From: Polyangiaceae bacterium
GTDB lineage: Bacteria; Myxococcota_A; Polyangia; Polyangiales; Polyangiaceae
Direction: 5' to 3'
Length of the DNA: 64,000 nt
Assembly (NCBI GenBank): GCA_013361525.1
Contig: JABFXY010000105.1
Span: 50,748-114,747 of the forward strand
The notes beneath the pieces were generated by a model that was not told the origin of the DNA, made no database searches, and worked only from the letters and a program-made list of their open reading frames with translations. Both the position numbers and the translations under genes were made by a program. Shown here piece by piece: positions 1 through 7,793 of the stretch; position 1 is the first letter of the stretch; each line of letters opens with the position of its first letter.

Positions 1-710
1 TCGTGATGCGGACGCCGGGCCACGACGCGGAGCTCGCCGTCGGGTTCCTCGTCACCGAACGCGTCGTGCACGAGGCACGTGACGTCGTGTCGGCACGCCA
101 TTGCTCCACGGTGCGCGACCCCGAATCCGAAGAGAACGTGATGCGCATCGTCCTCCGTGAGGGCATCGACCCTCCGCTCGAACAGCTGCGCAGAAACACG
201 TACGCGAGCTCGAGCTGCGGCGTCTGCGGCAAGGCATCGATCGAGTCGGTCATGGCGACCGGCGGTCCAATCTCGCGCGGTGACGTCACGACGACCGCCG
301 TCCTTTATGGGCTGCCCGACGAGCTCCGGCGAGCCCAGCGTGGATTCGACGCGACCGGAGGCCTGCACGCGGCGGGCCTCTTCGACACCGGGGGTAAAAT
401 GCTCCTCGTGCGCGAGGACGTCGGTCGCCACAACGCCGTGGACAAAGTCGTCGGGGCACACGTGCTCGCAAGCGGCTCGTTCGACGACACGATCCTTCTC
501 GTCTCGGGGCGCATCAGCTTCGAGATCGTGCAAAAGGCCGCTGCCGCGCGCATCGCGCTCGTCGCGGGCATTTCGGCGCCGACGTCGCTCGCCGTCCGAG
601 CGGCCGATGCCCTCGCGATCACGGTCGTAGGGTTTCTCCGGGGCGAGACGATGAACGTCTACACCCGCCCGGAGCGCGTGCTCGCCCCGCGTCGAGACGA
701 ATCGCCTTGA
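1..710 (+). CDS. fdhD: FdhD sulfurtransferase (5' end missing)
   Basis: C-terminal about 235 residues of the formate dehydrogenase accessory protein FdhD. The family transfers sulfur from IscS to the molybdenum or tungsten bis-MGD cofactor before it is inserted into formate dehydrogenase, in the cytoplasm. The paired cysteines of the family loop are visible as SSSCGVCGK (Cys72 and Cys75 of the visible part), followed by the conserved VREDVGRHNAVDK and SGRISFEIVQKA segments. The family is usually about 260-280 residues, and the reading frame is open to the left edge, so the true start lies outside the window. The GTG/ATG codons at positions 3 and 6 are unlikely to be the start because the sequence there (TPGHDAELAVGFL) is already internal family sequence. 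No formate dehydrogenase gene is visible in the window. Confidence 0.93.
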   Translation, partial: VMRTPGHDAELAVGFLVTERVVHEARDVVSARHCSTVRDPESEENVMRIVLREGIDPPLEQLRRNTYASSSCGVCGKASIESVMATGGPISRGDVTTTAVLYGLPDELRRAQRGFDATGGLHAAGLFDTGGKMLLVREDVGRHNAVDKVVGAHVLASGSFDDTILLVSGRISFEIVQKAAAARIALVAGISAPTSLAVRAADALAITVVGFLRGETMNVYTRPERVLAPRRDESP

Positions 711-788
711 ACCCAACGTTCAGGGTTTACGGTCAATCGCGCTTCGGCGCGGTGCTCCGGCTGGTCTCTTGAACTATGCTGTGCGGCG

Positions 789-1853
789 ATGCACGACGCA
801 CACATCCACCGCTATTTCGAGGAGCACGGCGCGGGTCACCGCGACGCCGCTGCGACCCGGGAGAAGCGGACGTGGGCGGTGGTCGCGCTGACGGCGGTCA
901 TGATGGTCGCCGAGCTCGCGGTCGGAACATGGTCGGGCTCCCTCGCCCTCTTCGCTGACGGCGTGCACATGGCGACGCACGTGGGCGCGATCGGCCTGAC
1001 GGCGATCGCGTATCGCCTCGCACGGCATTGGTCCAAGCACGAGGCGTTCACCTTCGGCACGGGCAAGGTCTACTCGCTGTCGGGTTACACGAGCGCGCTC
1101 GCATTGGCGCTCGCGGCGCTGTGGATGTGCGGTGAGGCCATCATGCGCCTCCTGTCCCCTTCCCCGATCCACTTCGAAGAAGCGCTACCGGTCGCGGTCA
1201 TCGGCTTGGTCGTGAACCTCGCCTCGGCAAAGCTCCTCCACTTCACCGAGGGGCATGGCCATGACCATCACGGGCACGGCCATGGCCACGATCATGCGCA
1301 CGGGCACGGCCACGATGATCACGAGCATGGCCATGCTCATCACGAGCACGAACACGAGCACGCGCACACGAAGAGCCCGGCGCAGGGGCAAACTCACGAG
1401 CCGCGTCATGCGCACAAACACGATCCCAACCTGCGCGCGGCGTACCTGCACGTCCTCGCCGATGCATTGACGAGCGTCCTCGCCATCGTCGCCATCTTCG
1501 CGGGTCGCTACTTCGGCATCACCGTGCTCGACCCCCTCATGGGTATCGTCGGCGCCGCCATCATCCTGCATTGGTCGTGGGGGCTCTGCCAAAGCGCAGC
1601 GCGCCAGCTGCTCGATGTCGCACCGTCCGTCGCGGACACACGCACCATTCGCGAGGATCTCGAGGCGATCGACGATGTGCGCGTGGCCGATCTGCACCTG
1701 TGGGAGCTCGGCCCGGGCGAGCGTGGCTGCATCGTGAAAATCGTGACGGCCTCACCCCGAAGCGCCGCGTACTACCGCGACGTCATCAAAGCCAAGGTCG
1801 CCATCTCGCATCTAACGGTCGAAGTGCATCATTGCGAGGAAGAGCATCCGTGA
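789..1853 (+). CDS. dmeF: CDF-family metal cation exporter, DmeF type
   Basis: A 354-residue cation diffusion facilitator, an inner-membrane divalent metal/proton antiporter. About six membrane segments are apparent. The metal-site signatures are ADGVHMATH in the second helix and HVLADALTSV in the fifth. Between helices 4 and 5 (residues about 155-220) lies a long histidine-rich cytoplasmic loop (HGHDHHGHGHGHDH and similar), and a C-terminal CDF domain follows. The AFTFGTGKV segment after the second helix and the His loop match the DmeF subgroup, which exports Co and Ni; other CDF members export Zn or Cd, so the metal is inferred. Its TGA stop overlaps the GTG start of the next gene, implying translational coupling. 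Confidence 0.9.
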   Translation: MHDAHIHRYFEEHGAGHRDAAATREKRTWAVVALTAVMMVAELAVGTWSGSLALFADGVHMATHVGAIGLTAIAYRLARHWSKHEAFTFGTGKVYSLSGYTSALALALAALWMCGEAIMRLLSPSPIHFEEALPVAVIGLVVNLASAKLLHFTEGHGHDHHGHGHGHDHAHGHGHDDHEHGHAHHEHEHEHAHTKSPAQGQTHEPRHAHKHDPNLRAAYLHVLADALTSVLAIVAIFAGRYFGITVLDPLMGIVGAAIILHWSWGLCQSAARQLLDVAPSVADTRTIREDLEAIDDVRVADLHLWELGPGERGCIVKIVTASPRSAAYYRDVIKAKVAISHLTVEVHHCEEEHP

Positions 1854-2809
1854 GCCGGTCCGACGGCGAAGACGAGCACGACCAACGGGCCATCATGAGC
1901 CGGCGAGCGTTGCTGATCTCCAGCGCGCTCACCGCGATGAGTTGTTCGTCGACACCACACACCGAACCGGTCGCGACCGACCAGCCCTCGGCGAAGCCGA
2001 CGGGGTCGACGACAGCGAAGGCGAGCCCGCTTCCGGTACAGCGAAAGACCTTCGCCGAATTGATGAAGACCGCGCCGCCGCTCGGCGCGCCCCCCGACGC
2101 TCCGCCCGCGGATCGCACGCAGTTGGAGGAGCAAGCGACCCGCTTCGCGCCCATTTATGCGCGCCTCGAGCAAGTGTGGAACGAAGCTCCGTTCGGGTGT
2201 GCTCCCGAAAAGGCCGAGTGTCTCCCCGCCTGGGAGCGAACGATGAGCGTCCTCGCGGAGCTCACGCCGAGCGACGTCGAGACGCTTTGTGGCTGGGGCA
2301 ATGCGACGAACACCTTCGTCACGCGCGAATATGGGCACGTGGGGTTCCTGAAAGCGGCTGTCGCCGAGCTTCAAGGCGAGCTTCTCGCCGTGTTGACCGC
2401 GGCCGGCCTCGCCGATCGATTCAAACCCAAAGAGCGAGTTCTGCTTCAGCCCTGTCTCTCGTGCGTGCCGCCCCCGCCACGACTGGAAACGTACATAACA
2501 TTCGAAGAGGGCTCCTCGACGTTGTCGCAAGATCCGCTCTCGAAGCTCACCCAAGTGGCGGCGTTCTTCAAAGAGCCGGGACCGACGTTCGAGGTCCGCG
2601 GGCACACCGATCCGAAAGAGCCCGGCGACGCAAAGGCGCTCTCGACCGCGCGCGCTCGCGCCGTCCGCGAGGCGCTCGTCAAAGCCGGCGTATCTGCACA
2701 TCGGCTGGAAGCACGTGCCATCGGGCCGATCCTCCCGGTCGCGACGAGCGCCACGGCCGAGGGTCGCGCGCTCAACCGTCGCGTCGACTTCGAGCTCCGC
2801 TCGGCCTAG
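1850..2809 (+). CDS. OmpA-domain protein, probable lipoprotein
   Basis: A 319-residue protein with a C-terminal OmpA-like peptidoglycan-binding domain (about residues 215-318). Visible marks are a TFEEGSSTL opening, FEVRGHTDPKEPGD and the closing NRRVDFEL, the usual pattern for binding diaminopimelate in the periplasm. The GTG start at 1850 overlaps the preceding exporter stop (GTGA). An in-frame ATG at 1895 would put the signal sequence SRRALLISSALTAMSC directly at the N-terminus with a weak lipobox, so it is a serious alternative start. The middle region (about 100-210) is Cys- and Glu-containing and not recognised. Coupling to a metal exporter is unusual for this family, and no functional link is claimed. 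Confidence 0.8.
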   Translation: MSRSDGEDEHDQRAIMSRRALLISSALTAMSCSSTPHTEPVATDQPSAKPTGSTTAKASPLPVQRKTFAELMKTAPPLGAPPDAPPADRTQLEEQATRFAPIYARLEQVWNEAPFGCAPEKAECLPAWERTMSVLAELTPSDVETLCGWGNATNTFVTREYGHVGFLKAAVAELQGELLAVLTAAGLADRFKPKERVLLQPCLSCVPPPPRLETYITFEEGSSTLSQDPLSKLTQVAAFFKEPGPTFEVRGHTDPKEPGDAKALSTARARAVREALVKAGVSAHRLEARAIGPILPVATSATAEGRALNRRVDFELRSA

Positions 2810-2833
2810 CGGCTGTCCCAAGTTTCGGCGGCG

Positions 2834-2859
2834 TAGGACATAGTCCGTCCATAGGACAT
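2834..2859. repeat. Pair of 8-bp direct repeats
   Basis: TAGGACAT occurs at 2834-2841 and again at 2852-2859, an 18-bp period that is close to two helical turns. It lies in the 90 bp between the OmpA-domain gene and a 35-codon ORF. Such spacing is compatible with a direct-repeat regulator site, but this is short enough to be chance. Confidence 0.3.
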
Positions 2860-2903
2860 TGCTCGGCCTCGCCGCCGATCGAGGGCGGACGCACGCTCGG
2901 TCG

Positions 2904-3011
2904 ATGAAAGGTCCCTATTGGAAGTCCGTCGCAGGCATCGTCGCCATGCCTGCGGCCGTCGTCGTATTCGTCGTCGCGTGGATCGTGCTCAAGCGCGGGA
3001 GGGGCGTATGA
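2904..3011 (+). CDS. Small single-pass membrane protein (35 aa)
   Basis: A 35-codon ORF (ATG 2904, TGA 3009). It encodes a charged start (MKGPYWKS), a hydrophobic helix of about 20 residues rich in Ala, Val and Ile, and a basic end (KRGRGV). That is the layout of a small inner-membrane protein with the C-terminus in the cytoplasm. It ends one base before the stop of the convergent acetyltransferase gene. No strong ribosome-binding site precedes it, so it may be spurious. No function can be assigned. Confidence 0.35.
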   Translation: MKGPYWKSVAGIVAMPAAVVVFVVAWIVLKRGRGV

Positions 3012-3012
3012 C

Positions 3013-3546
3013 TCAGCGCTCGAGGACGTAGCGCTGTGTCGTGATGCCGTAGAAATCGATGTCGCGCTCGTAACGCATCCCGAGACGTCGACTCACGCCG
3101 ATCGATGCGAGGTTGTCGTGATTGATGATCGCGATGACCCGTTTCGGCGCGTGCGTCTCGATCCCCCAAGCGAGCGCGGCTGCAGCGGCCTCCGATGCAT
3201 AGCCGCGGCGCCAGTGCGCGCGAAACATGCTCCAGCCGAGCTCCAGGTCCACGGGACCATCGTCGAACGACGTCTCGCGAAAGAACGCCCCCACGTGGCC
3301 GGCGAGCTCCCCGCTCGAGGCGACGACCACCGACCACCAACCGCCACCCGTCAGCGGCCACATCCCGGTCCCCGCCGCGAATGCGCGCCACGCCATTCGC
3401 CGGTCCTGAGCGCCCGCCATGTGCTTCATCGCGTCCGCATCCGCCATGTGGTTGGCGTACGCGTCGAAGTCCTCCTTCAAGAACTCGCGGAGCAAGAGGC
3501 GCTCCGTGCGAAGACGAGGGATCTCGAAGGCAAACGATTCGCGCAT
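3013..3546 (-). CDS. GNAT-family N-acetyltransferase, RimJ/RimL-like
   Basis: A 177-residue acetyltransferase of the RimJ/RimL-like GNAT group, which transfers acetyl from acetyl-CoA to an amine. The opening PRLRTERLLLREF is typical of the subgroup. The acetyl-CoA binding turn is seen as AHWRRGYASEAAAA (about residue 110), followed by INHDNLASIGVSRRLGM, the usual late motif, and a closing YVLER. The length is normal for the family. The substrate is unknown; protein N-termini, antibiotics and small amines are all possible in this group. It is divergent from the kinase at 3640. Confidence 0.85.
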   Translation of the reverse strand: MRESFAFEIPRLRTERLLLREFLKEDFDAYANHMADADAMKHMAGAQDRRMAWRAFAAGTGMWPLTGGGWWSVVVASSGELAGHVGAFFRETSFDDGPVDLELGWSMFRAHWRRGYASEAAAAALAWGIETHAPKRVIAIINHDNLASIGVSRRLGMRYERDIDFYGITTQRYVLER

Positions 3547-3639
3547 GCGGTGCTTTCTAGATCAGCGCGCAACGCTCTGCCACAAGGGTGGCGCTGCGCC
3601 GCTGACGCGGCCGTCTCGCTGCGGTAGTTTCGTGATTCG

Positions 3640-5958
3640 TTGGAGGGGCAAGTCAAACGAATCGTCGACCGCTATCGACTCCTCTCGCTCGTCGGGTCGG
3701 GTGCCCACGGCGAGGTGTGGCGCGGTCTCGACGAGGCGACGAATTCCTTGGTCGCGGTCAAGCTCCTCTATCGAGATTGGCAGGGCGATCCGGCAAGGGT
3801 TCGACGTGAGGGTGCAACCCTGAGGCTCGCGCGAATGCCGGGCGTGGTTCGCCTGCTCGATGAGGGTCACCATCTCGAACAAGCATTCGTCGTGATGAAT
3901 CTCGTGGAAGGCATGCCGTTCCCGGGCAGTTCGACACCGATGGCTTGGGAGGCGCTCGAGCCGATTGCCATCTCGCTACTGCACACCTTGGGTCGCATGC
4001 ACGCGCTCGGCCTCGTCCACCGCGACATCAAGCCGAGCAACGTATTGGTCGCGGAGCAATCCGGCGCGACGACGATCGTCGACTTCGGAATTGCCCATCC
4101 TGTCGGTCGCCGCTGGGATGACATGCTCCAGGCCGACGGCTGGGCAGGCACACCTGCTTATCTCGCGCCGGAGCTGCTGCTCGGTGACGCTCCGACTGCG
4201 ACGAGCGACCTCTATGCCGCGGCCGTCATGATTTACGAAGCGCTCGCCGGCGGGCCGGCATATGCGACCACCGACATCGGGCCGCTTCTTCGCGACAAGT
4301 TGAGCGGCCCTCCTGTTGGTCTATCCCATCTCGCGCGAGCGCCGGCACACATGCGTGGTGTGCTCGCGGCGCTCTTGGCTCCGTCGCCGGAGGAGCGGCC
4401 CGGCTCGGCGGAAGACGCAATCGAGCGAATGCAGGAGACCTCCGCGGAGCTGCACGCTCGCCGTCCCTCGATGAAGAGCGAATTGGATGCGTCGAAGCCG
4501 TATTCGGAAGACCGGCTTCGCGAGTTGTTCGCAGGCCCCGACCGTATCCTCCACCTTCGCGAGGACGCAGCCCGGCTTCTGTTCGCCCGCACGCGCGGAA
4601 CCCCTCGCCTCGTCGAGGAGACGCTCGAGTCGTGGACCCGCGCCGGGCATATCCGACGGATCGGGCCGGCGTACACCGTCGATCGCGACGCGCTCGAGAC
4701 GTTGGAGCTCGTAGAAACGCCCGCTCTATTGTCCGTGCGCAGGCGCGCAGCGCCGACACCTTCCGAGCTCGTCCTGACGTCTTTGCGACTCGCGAGCCGA
4801 GTCGTTCGCGCGGGGCAGCATGGGCTCGCGTCACGCGTGTATGAAGAGGCCGCTCACACCTTGCGAGAGGTCGACGCTCCGGCGCTGGCGGCGCGGCTCT
4901 TCGGCAGGTGGATCGAGTTTGCTTGCACGGAGCTGGTGCCTGCTGCCGTCGATCGGCTTCTCTACGAGATCGTGCGGACGAAGGCACGGAGCGAGCAGCT
5001 GTCGCAGCTCGCTCGGCTCGCACAGGCGGCGCTCGACATCACGTTGGACCCTCCGCGTGCGCGCCGGCAGTTGGAGGCGATGGACATCTTCGGGCAACGC
5101 GCGATCGAGCGCACGCGCGCGGCGCTACGAATGGTCGCATCCCGGACCTCGTCGATTGCCGAGCAGAAGTCGGTACTGCTCGATATCGAGCGGTGGGCGA
5201 GCGAAAACGACGACGAGGCGACCCGAGGCCGCGTCCATGGATGGCACGGGCGAATCCACTATTGCGACAATGCGTTCGAGCTCGCGGCACGAGAGCACGA
5301 GCGGGCCGCTCTGCTCCTGCCGCTGCCTCTCGACAAGACCGCTGCGCAGCTGAACGCCGCCTCCGCCTATGTCGAGGCATTTCGATCGGACCTCGGCCTG
5401 ACCCTCGCGAATACGGCGCTCGCGTCGCTACGCGCCTATCGCCATCCGCTCCTCGAAGCCCGAGCAGAATGGATTCGTCGAATGGCCGCGTATCGGCTCG
5501 AAATGGATCTCGCCCCGGATCCGGAGCTCCTCGAGGCGGCCGACCGGCTCGCGATGCCATCGCAGGAGGCGAACATCGTATTGCTCGAGGCCGTCGTTCA
5601 TTTCCGAGCAGGCCGCGTCACCGACGCAGCTCGTCTCGCGCGCCGGGCAGAGTCGATTTGGAACATGCTCCGTTCGTTGCCCGACGCCGCGCTCCTCGCG
5701 CGGGCGATCGCGTACGCGAGCGGCGATCAGGTCGACGGCGCCGAGGGCCTGCTCGAGCGCGCCCGCGGTTCGAGCATCGCCGGGATCGGCCTCCAAGTCG
5801 TCGGCCTCTTGGCGAAGACTGGAGCCTTGTCCCGCGCCGACCGCGAAGAGGCCATCGCACGGTTTTACGAGCAGATCCCAAAGGATCATCGCAAACACCG
5901 AATGGATGTCCTCTCCGCGGACGAAGCGTTGGGCTACCTCAAGGGCGCCGAGCTTTGA
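3640..5958 (+). CDS. Ser/Thr protein kinase with large C-terminal helical region
   Basis: A 772-residue Hanks-type kinase. The domain covers about residues 10-265: glycine loop GSGAHGEVWRG, catalytic Lys in VAVKLL, catalytic loop HRDIKPSNV, metal-binding VDFGIAHP, then APELL. All catalytic residues are present. The remaining 500 residues have no membrane segment and are Ala/Leu/Arg-rich helices with TPR-like periodicity, as in cytosolic myxobacterial kinases with ATPase-like or TPR tails. A stretch near residue 300-350 resembles a winged-helix segment. An upstream in-frame TAG (3625) leaves TTG 3640 as the likely start. The 3' end overlaps the convergent subtilisin-like gene by 20 bp. It may belong functionally with the neighbouring kinase/protease cluster, which is inferred from position only. 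Confidence 0.88.
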   Translation: MEGQVKRIVDRYRLLSLVGSGAHGEVWRGLDEATNSLVAVKLLYRDWQGDPARVRREGATLRLARMPGVVRLLDEGHHLEQAFVVMNLVEGMPFPGSSTPMAWEALEPIAISLLHTLGRMHALGLVHRDIKPSNVLVAEQSGATTIVDFGIAHPVGRRWDDMLQADGWAGTPAYLAPELLLGDAPTATSDLYAAAVMIYEALAGGPAYATTDIGPLLRDKLSGPPVGLSHLARAPAHMRGVLAALLAPSPEERPGSAEDAIERMQETSAELHARRPSMKSELDASKPYSEDRLRELFAGPDRILHLREDAARLLFARTRGTPRLVEETLESWTRAGHIRRIGPAYTVDRDALETLELVETPALLSVRRRAAPTPSELVLTSLRLASRVVRAGQHGLASRVYEEAAHTLREVDAPALAARLFGRWIEFACTELVPAAVDRLLYEIVRTKARSEQLSQLARLAQAALDITLDPPRARRQLEAMDIFGQRAIERTRAALRMVASRTSSIAEQKSVLLDIERWASENDDEATRGRVHGWHGRIHYCDNAFELAAREHERAALLLPLPLDKTAAQLNAASAYVEAFRSDLGLTLANTALASLRAYRHPLLEARAEWIRRMAAYRLEMDLAPDPELLEAADRLAMPSQEANIVLLEAVVHFRAGRVTDAARLARRAESIWNMLRSLPDAALLARAIAYASGDQVDGAEGLLERARGSSIAGIGLQVVGLLAKTGALSRADREEAIARFYEQIPKDHRKHRMDVLSADEALGYLKGAEL

Positions 5959-7132
5959 CGAGCTTCGCGAACTCGTCTTCGTTCATCGCGCCTCGGCCTT
6001 GTTCGTGGGGGTCGTAGAGCTTGTTCGTCGACTTGTCGTGTAGAGCTACCCAACCAGCTTGCTGATCGAACAGGTCCGCCAGCTCCGCCGCCGTCATGCC
6101 GGTCGGTACGGTAGCGCTCTGACGGCCGCCGTATTGGGAATACCAGGTTGCAACCACCCCGGCTGCGCGAGCGACCGCCATCGATGTCCCGCTCGCGGCG
6201 CCTCGCTTTCCGTTTCGCAACAGGACCTCATGGGAGCCGAAGAACTGCAGGAAGTCGGGTTTGGCAGGTTGGGCTCCCGCGGTGCCGCGTGCCGATTGCT
6301 CGTGGACGAGATCGGTGGGGTCGGCGCGCTTGAATCCGACCGGCGTAAGGTCCTCACCATCGCGAAATCCGCCGACTGCGACGATAGCGGGAACCTTCGC
6401 CGGGCCACTGAGGGTCCCCTCCTTTGGTCCGTCGTTTCCCGCGGCCGCGAGCATGACGATGCCCTGATCGCGCGCCTTTTGGACTAGGGCTTCGAACCCG
6501 TCTTCTTCACCGGGCTCTTTTGGTTGAATCTCCCAAGCCGTGACGAGGACACAGCCATTGGCGGTGGTCATGAAGTGCTCAATGGCCTTCATCATGGCCC
6601 AGACCGACGGGGTCTGATAGGCGAGCACCCTCGCGTTCGGTGCAGGCGAAGCGATGGGCACTCCGCCGGCCGCGACGCTCGCGACTGCGGACCCCTCCGG
6701 GCCGCTCACTTGGTGAGCACCAATCACCATTGCGTCGTTCTCGAGGACGTACCGCTCCAGCCGGCCGCCGAAGGTCGGATGATCGATCACGCCGTCTGCA
6801 TCGAGGACACCAATCGCCACGCCGCTCGACCGTAACGAACGCGGCCCCGCACGTAGGCGCCACCGTCGAATCGGCTGCTGACGGTGGTAGGTCGTACGAG
6901 GAGGAATGAGCTTCCGATCCGCCGCGACGACGTGGCCGTCGCCGAGCAACATTCGACGGTAGTCGCGCGCGCGCCCGACATCAGGCGTGTCGATGCGGAC
7001 CAGGTATGCGTTCACGGCTGGGATGTGCCCAGCGATCTCGATGTTGAACCCGGCCCGGCCCGCCGAAGGAGCGAGCTGAGCCTTGAGTTTGTCCGCCGAC
7101 AACGCTGCGCAAACAATAAGGCTCTGGCTCAT
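5939..7132 (-). CDS. Subtilisin-like (S8-fold) protein with Glu at the catalytic His position
   Basis: A 397-residue cytoplasmic subtilisin-fold protein; no signal peptide is seen. The Asp motif is GVLDADGVIDHP (Asp111), the oxyanion Asn motif AAAGNDGP (Asn233) and the Ser motif ASGTSMAVARA (Ser317). Where active subtilisins have HGTxVA, this sequence has PEGSAVASVAAG, so the catalytic His is replaced by Glu146. Sedolisins (S53) use a Ser-Glu-Asp triad with Glu at this spot, but they also change the oxyanion Asn to Asp, which is not the case here. The protein is therefore a pseudo-protease, a binding module, or an atypical peptidase. The start at ATG 7132 was chosen because MSQSLIV begins the foldable sequence. 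It is the last gene of the kinase operon, 5 bp after its neighbour. Confidence 0.85.
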   Translation of the reverse strand: MSQSLIVCAALSADKLKAQLAPSAGRAGFNIEIAGHIPAVNAYLVRIDTPDVGRARDYRRMLLGDGHVVAADRKLIPPRTTYHRQQPIRRWRLRAGPRSLRSSGVAIGVLDADGVIDHPTFGGRLERYVLENDAMVIGAHQVSGPEGSAVASVAAGGVPIASPAPNARVLAYQTPSVWAMMKAIEHFMTTANGCVLVTAWEIQPKEPGEEDGFEALVQKARDQGIVMLAAAGNDGPKEGTLSGPAKVPAIVAVGGFRDGEDLTPVGFKRADPTDLVHEQSARGTAGAQPAKPDFLQFFGSHEVLLRNGKRGAASGTSMAVARAAGVVATWYSQYGGRQSATVPTGMTAAELADLFDQQAGWVALHDKSTNKLYDPHEQGRGAMNEDEFAKLVKARRP

Positions 7133-7137
7133 GGCAG

Positions 7138-7779
7138 TCAGATGGTGACGTTGTTGAAATCGTTCGTGTACGCGCAGGCGCAAACGACGAGCGTACAGTT
7201 GTCGTTCCAGAACTGTCCGTTCATGATGGTCGCAAATTGTTGCCCGTTCCGAATCACGTCGAGCGTCTTCCCCTGGCCGAGTGCATACCCGGGCCCGAGA
7301 TACCAGTGCTCGGTAATATGGTTACGATCGTCGCTCCCGGCCAAAACATAGCCGGCAACGATATCGCCGGTCCGGAGTTGTGTGAGCCCCCAGTCCGTCT
7401 GCGACGCCTTGGGCCACTTGAGATCATCTAGAAACTTCGCCGTCGGCATCGGATCCGGAAGCTTGGGAATTCCGCTTTTCTGCATGCAGTTGACGGCAGC
7501 GTACCGAGCAGTCGTCGGGTTGTTCTTGAGCTCGACCTTCGCCTTGTCGCGAAATTTCTCGATGGTGGTCATTCCCGTCCAACCGTTGTCGGTTGTTTTC
7601 CGAAGCATGTGCTCCCGATGCGGCGGCCACTCGGACTGCTCACCATTGACGAAGTACCAACGCTGCTCTTGATAACCATCCAAACCGCCCGCAACGGCCA
7701 GACCAAAGCCGGTAGGCTTGCCCAGCGCCACGTCGACGAGCTCGTGAACCACCCCAACAGGCATAATGTCAGAAGCCAT
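7138..7779 (-). CDS. Uncharacterised 213-aa protein, possible papain-fold (NlpC/CHAP-like)
   Basis: I do not recognise a family with certainty. The start at ATG 7779 is favoured by a strong Shine-Dalgarno (AGGGAGGT) just upstream; an ATG at 7797 overlapping the kinase stop is the alternative. The protein has no signal peptide or membrane segment. An ARYAAVNCMQKSG segment (Cys98), followed by LRTGDIVAGYV and NHITEHWYLG (His154 and His158), has the order Cys, Gly-Asp, His seen in NlpC/P60 and CHAP papain-fold amidases, so a papain-like fold is possible but unproven. A Cys-rich NDNCTLVVCACAY lies near the end. It sits between a zinc-ribbon kinase and the subtilisin-like gene in one tight operon, so it may be a kinase substrate or a partner of the protease-like protein. 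Confidence 0.75.
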   Translation of the reverse strand: MASDIMPVGVVHELVDVALGKPTGFGLAVAGGLDGYQEQRWYFVNGEQSEWPPHREHMLRKTTDNGWTGMTTIEKFRDKAKVELKNNPTTARYAAVNCMQKSGIPKLPDPMPTAKFLDDLKWPKASQTDWGLTQLRTGDIVAGYVLAGSDDRNHITEHWYLGPGYALGQGKTLDVIRNGQQFATIMNGQFWNDNCTLVVCACAYTNDFNNVTI

Positions 7780-7793
7780 ATTTACCTCCCTCT

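Noticed and set aside
711..745. Inverted repeat near the fdhD stop as a terminator
   Set aside because: Short AACCC/GGGTT arms without a U-run; support too weak.
1250..1380. Repeated cacgggcacggccat units, considered as a tandem repeat or CRISPR-like array
   Set aside because: They encode the His-rich loop of the metal exporter; no regular repeat-spacer pattern.
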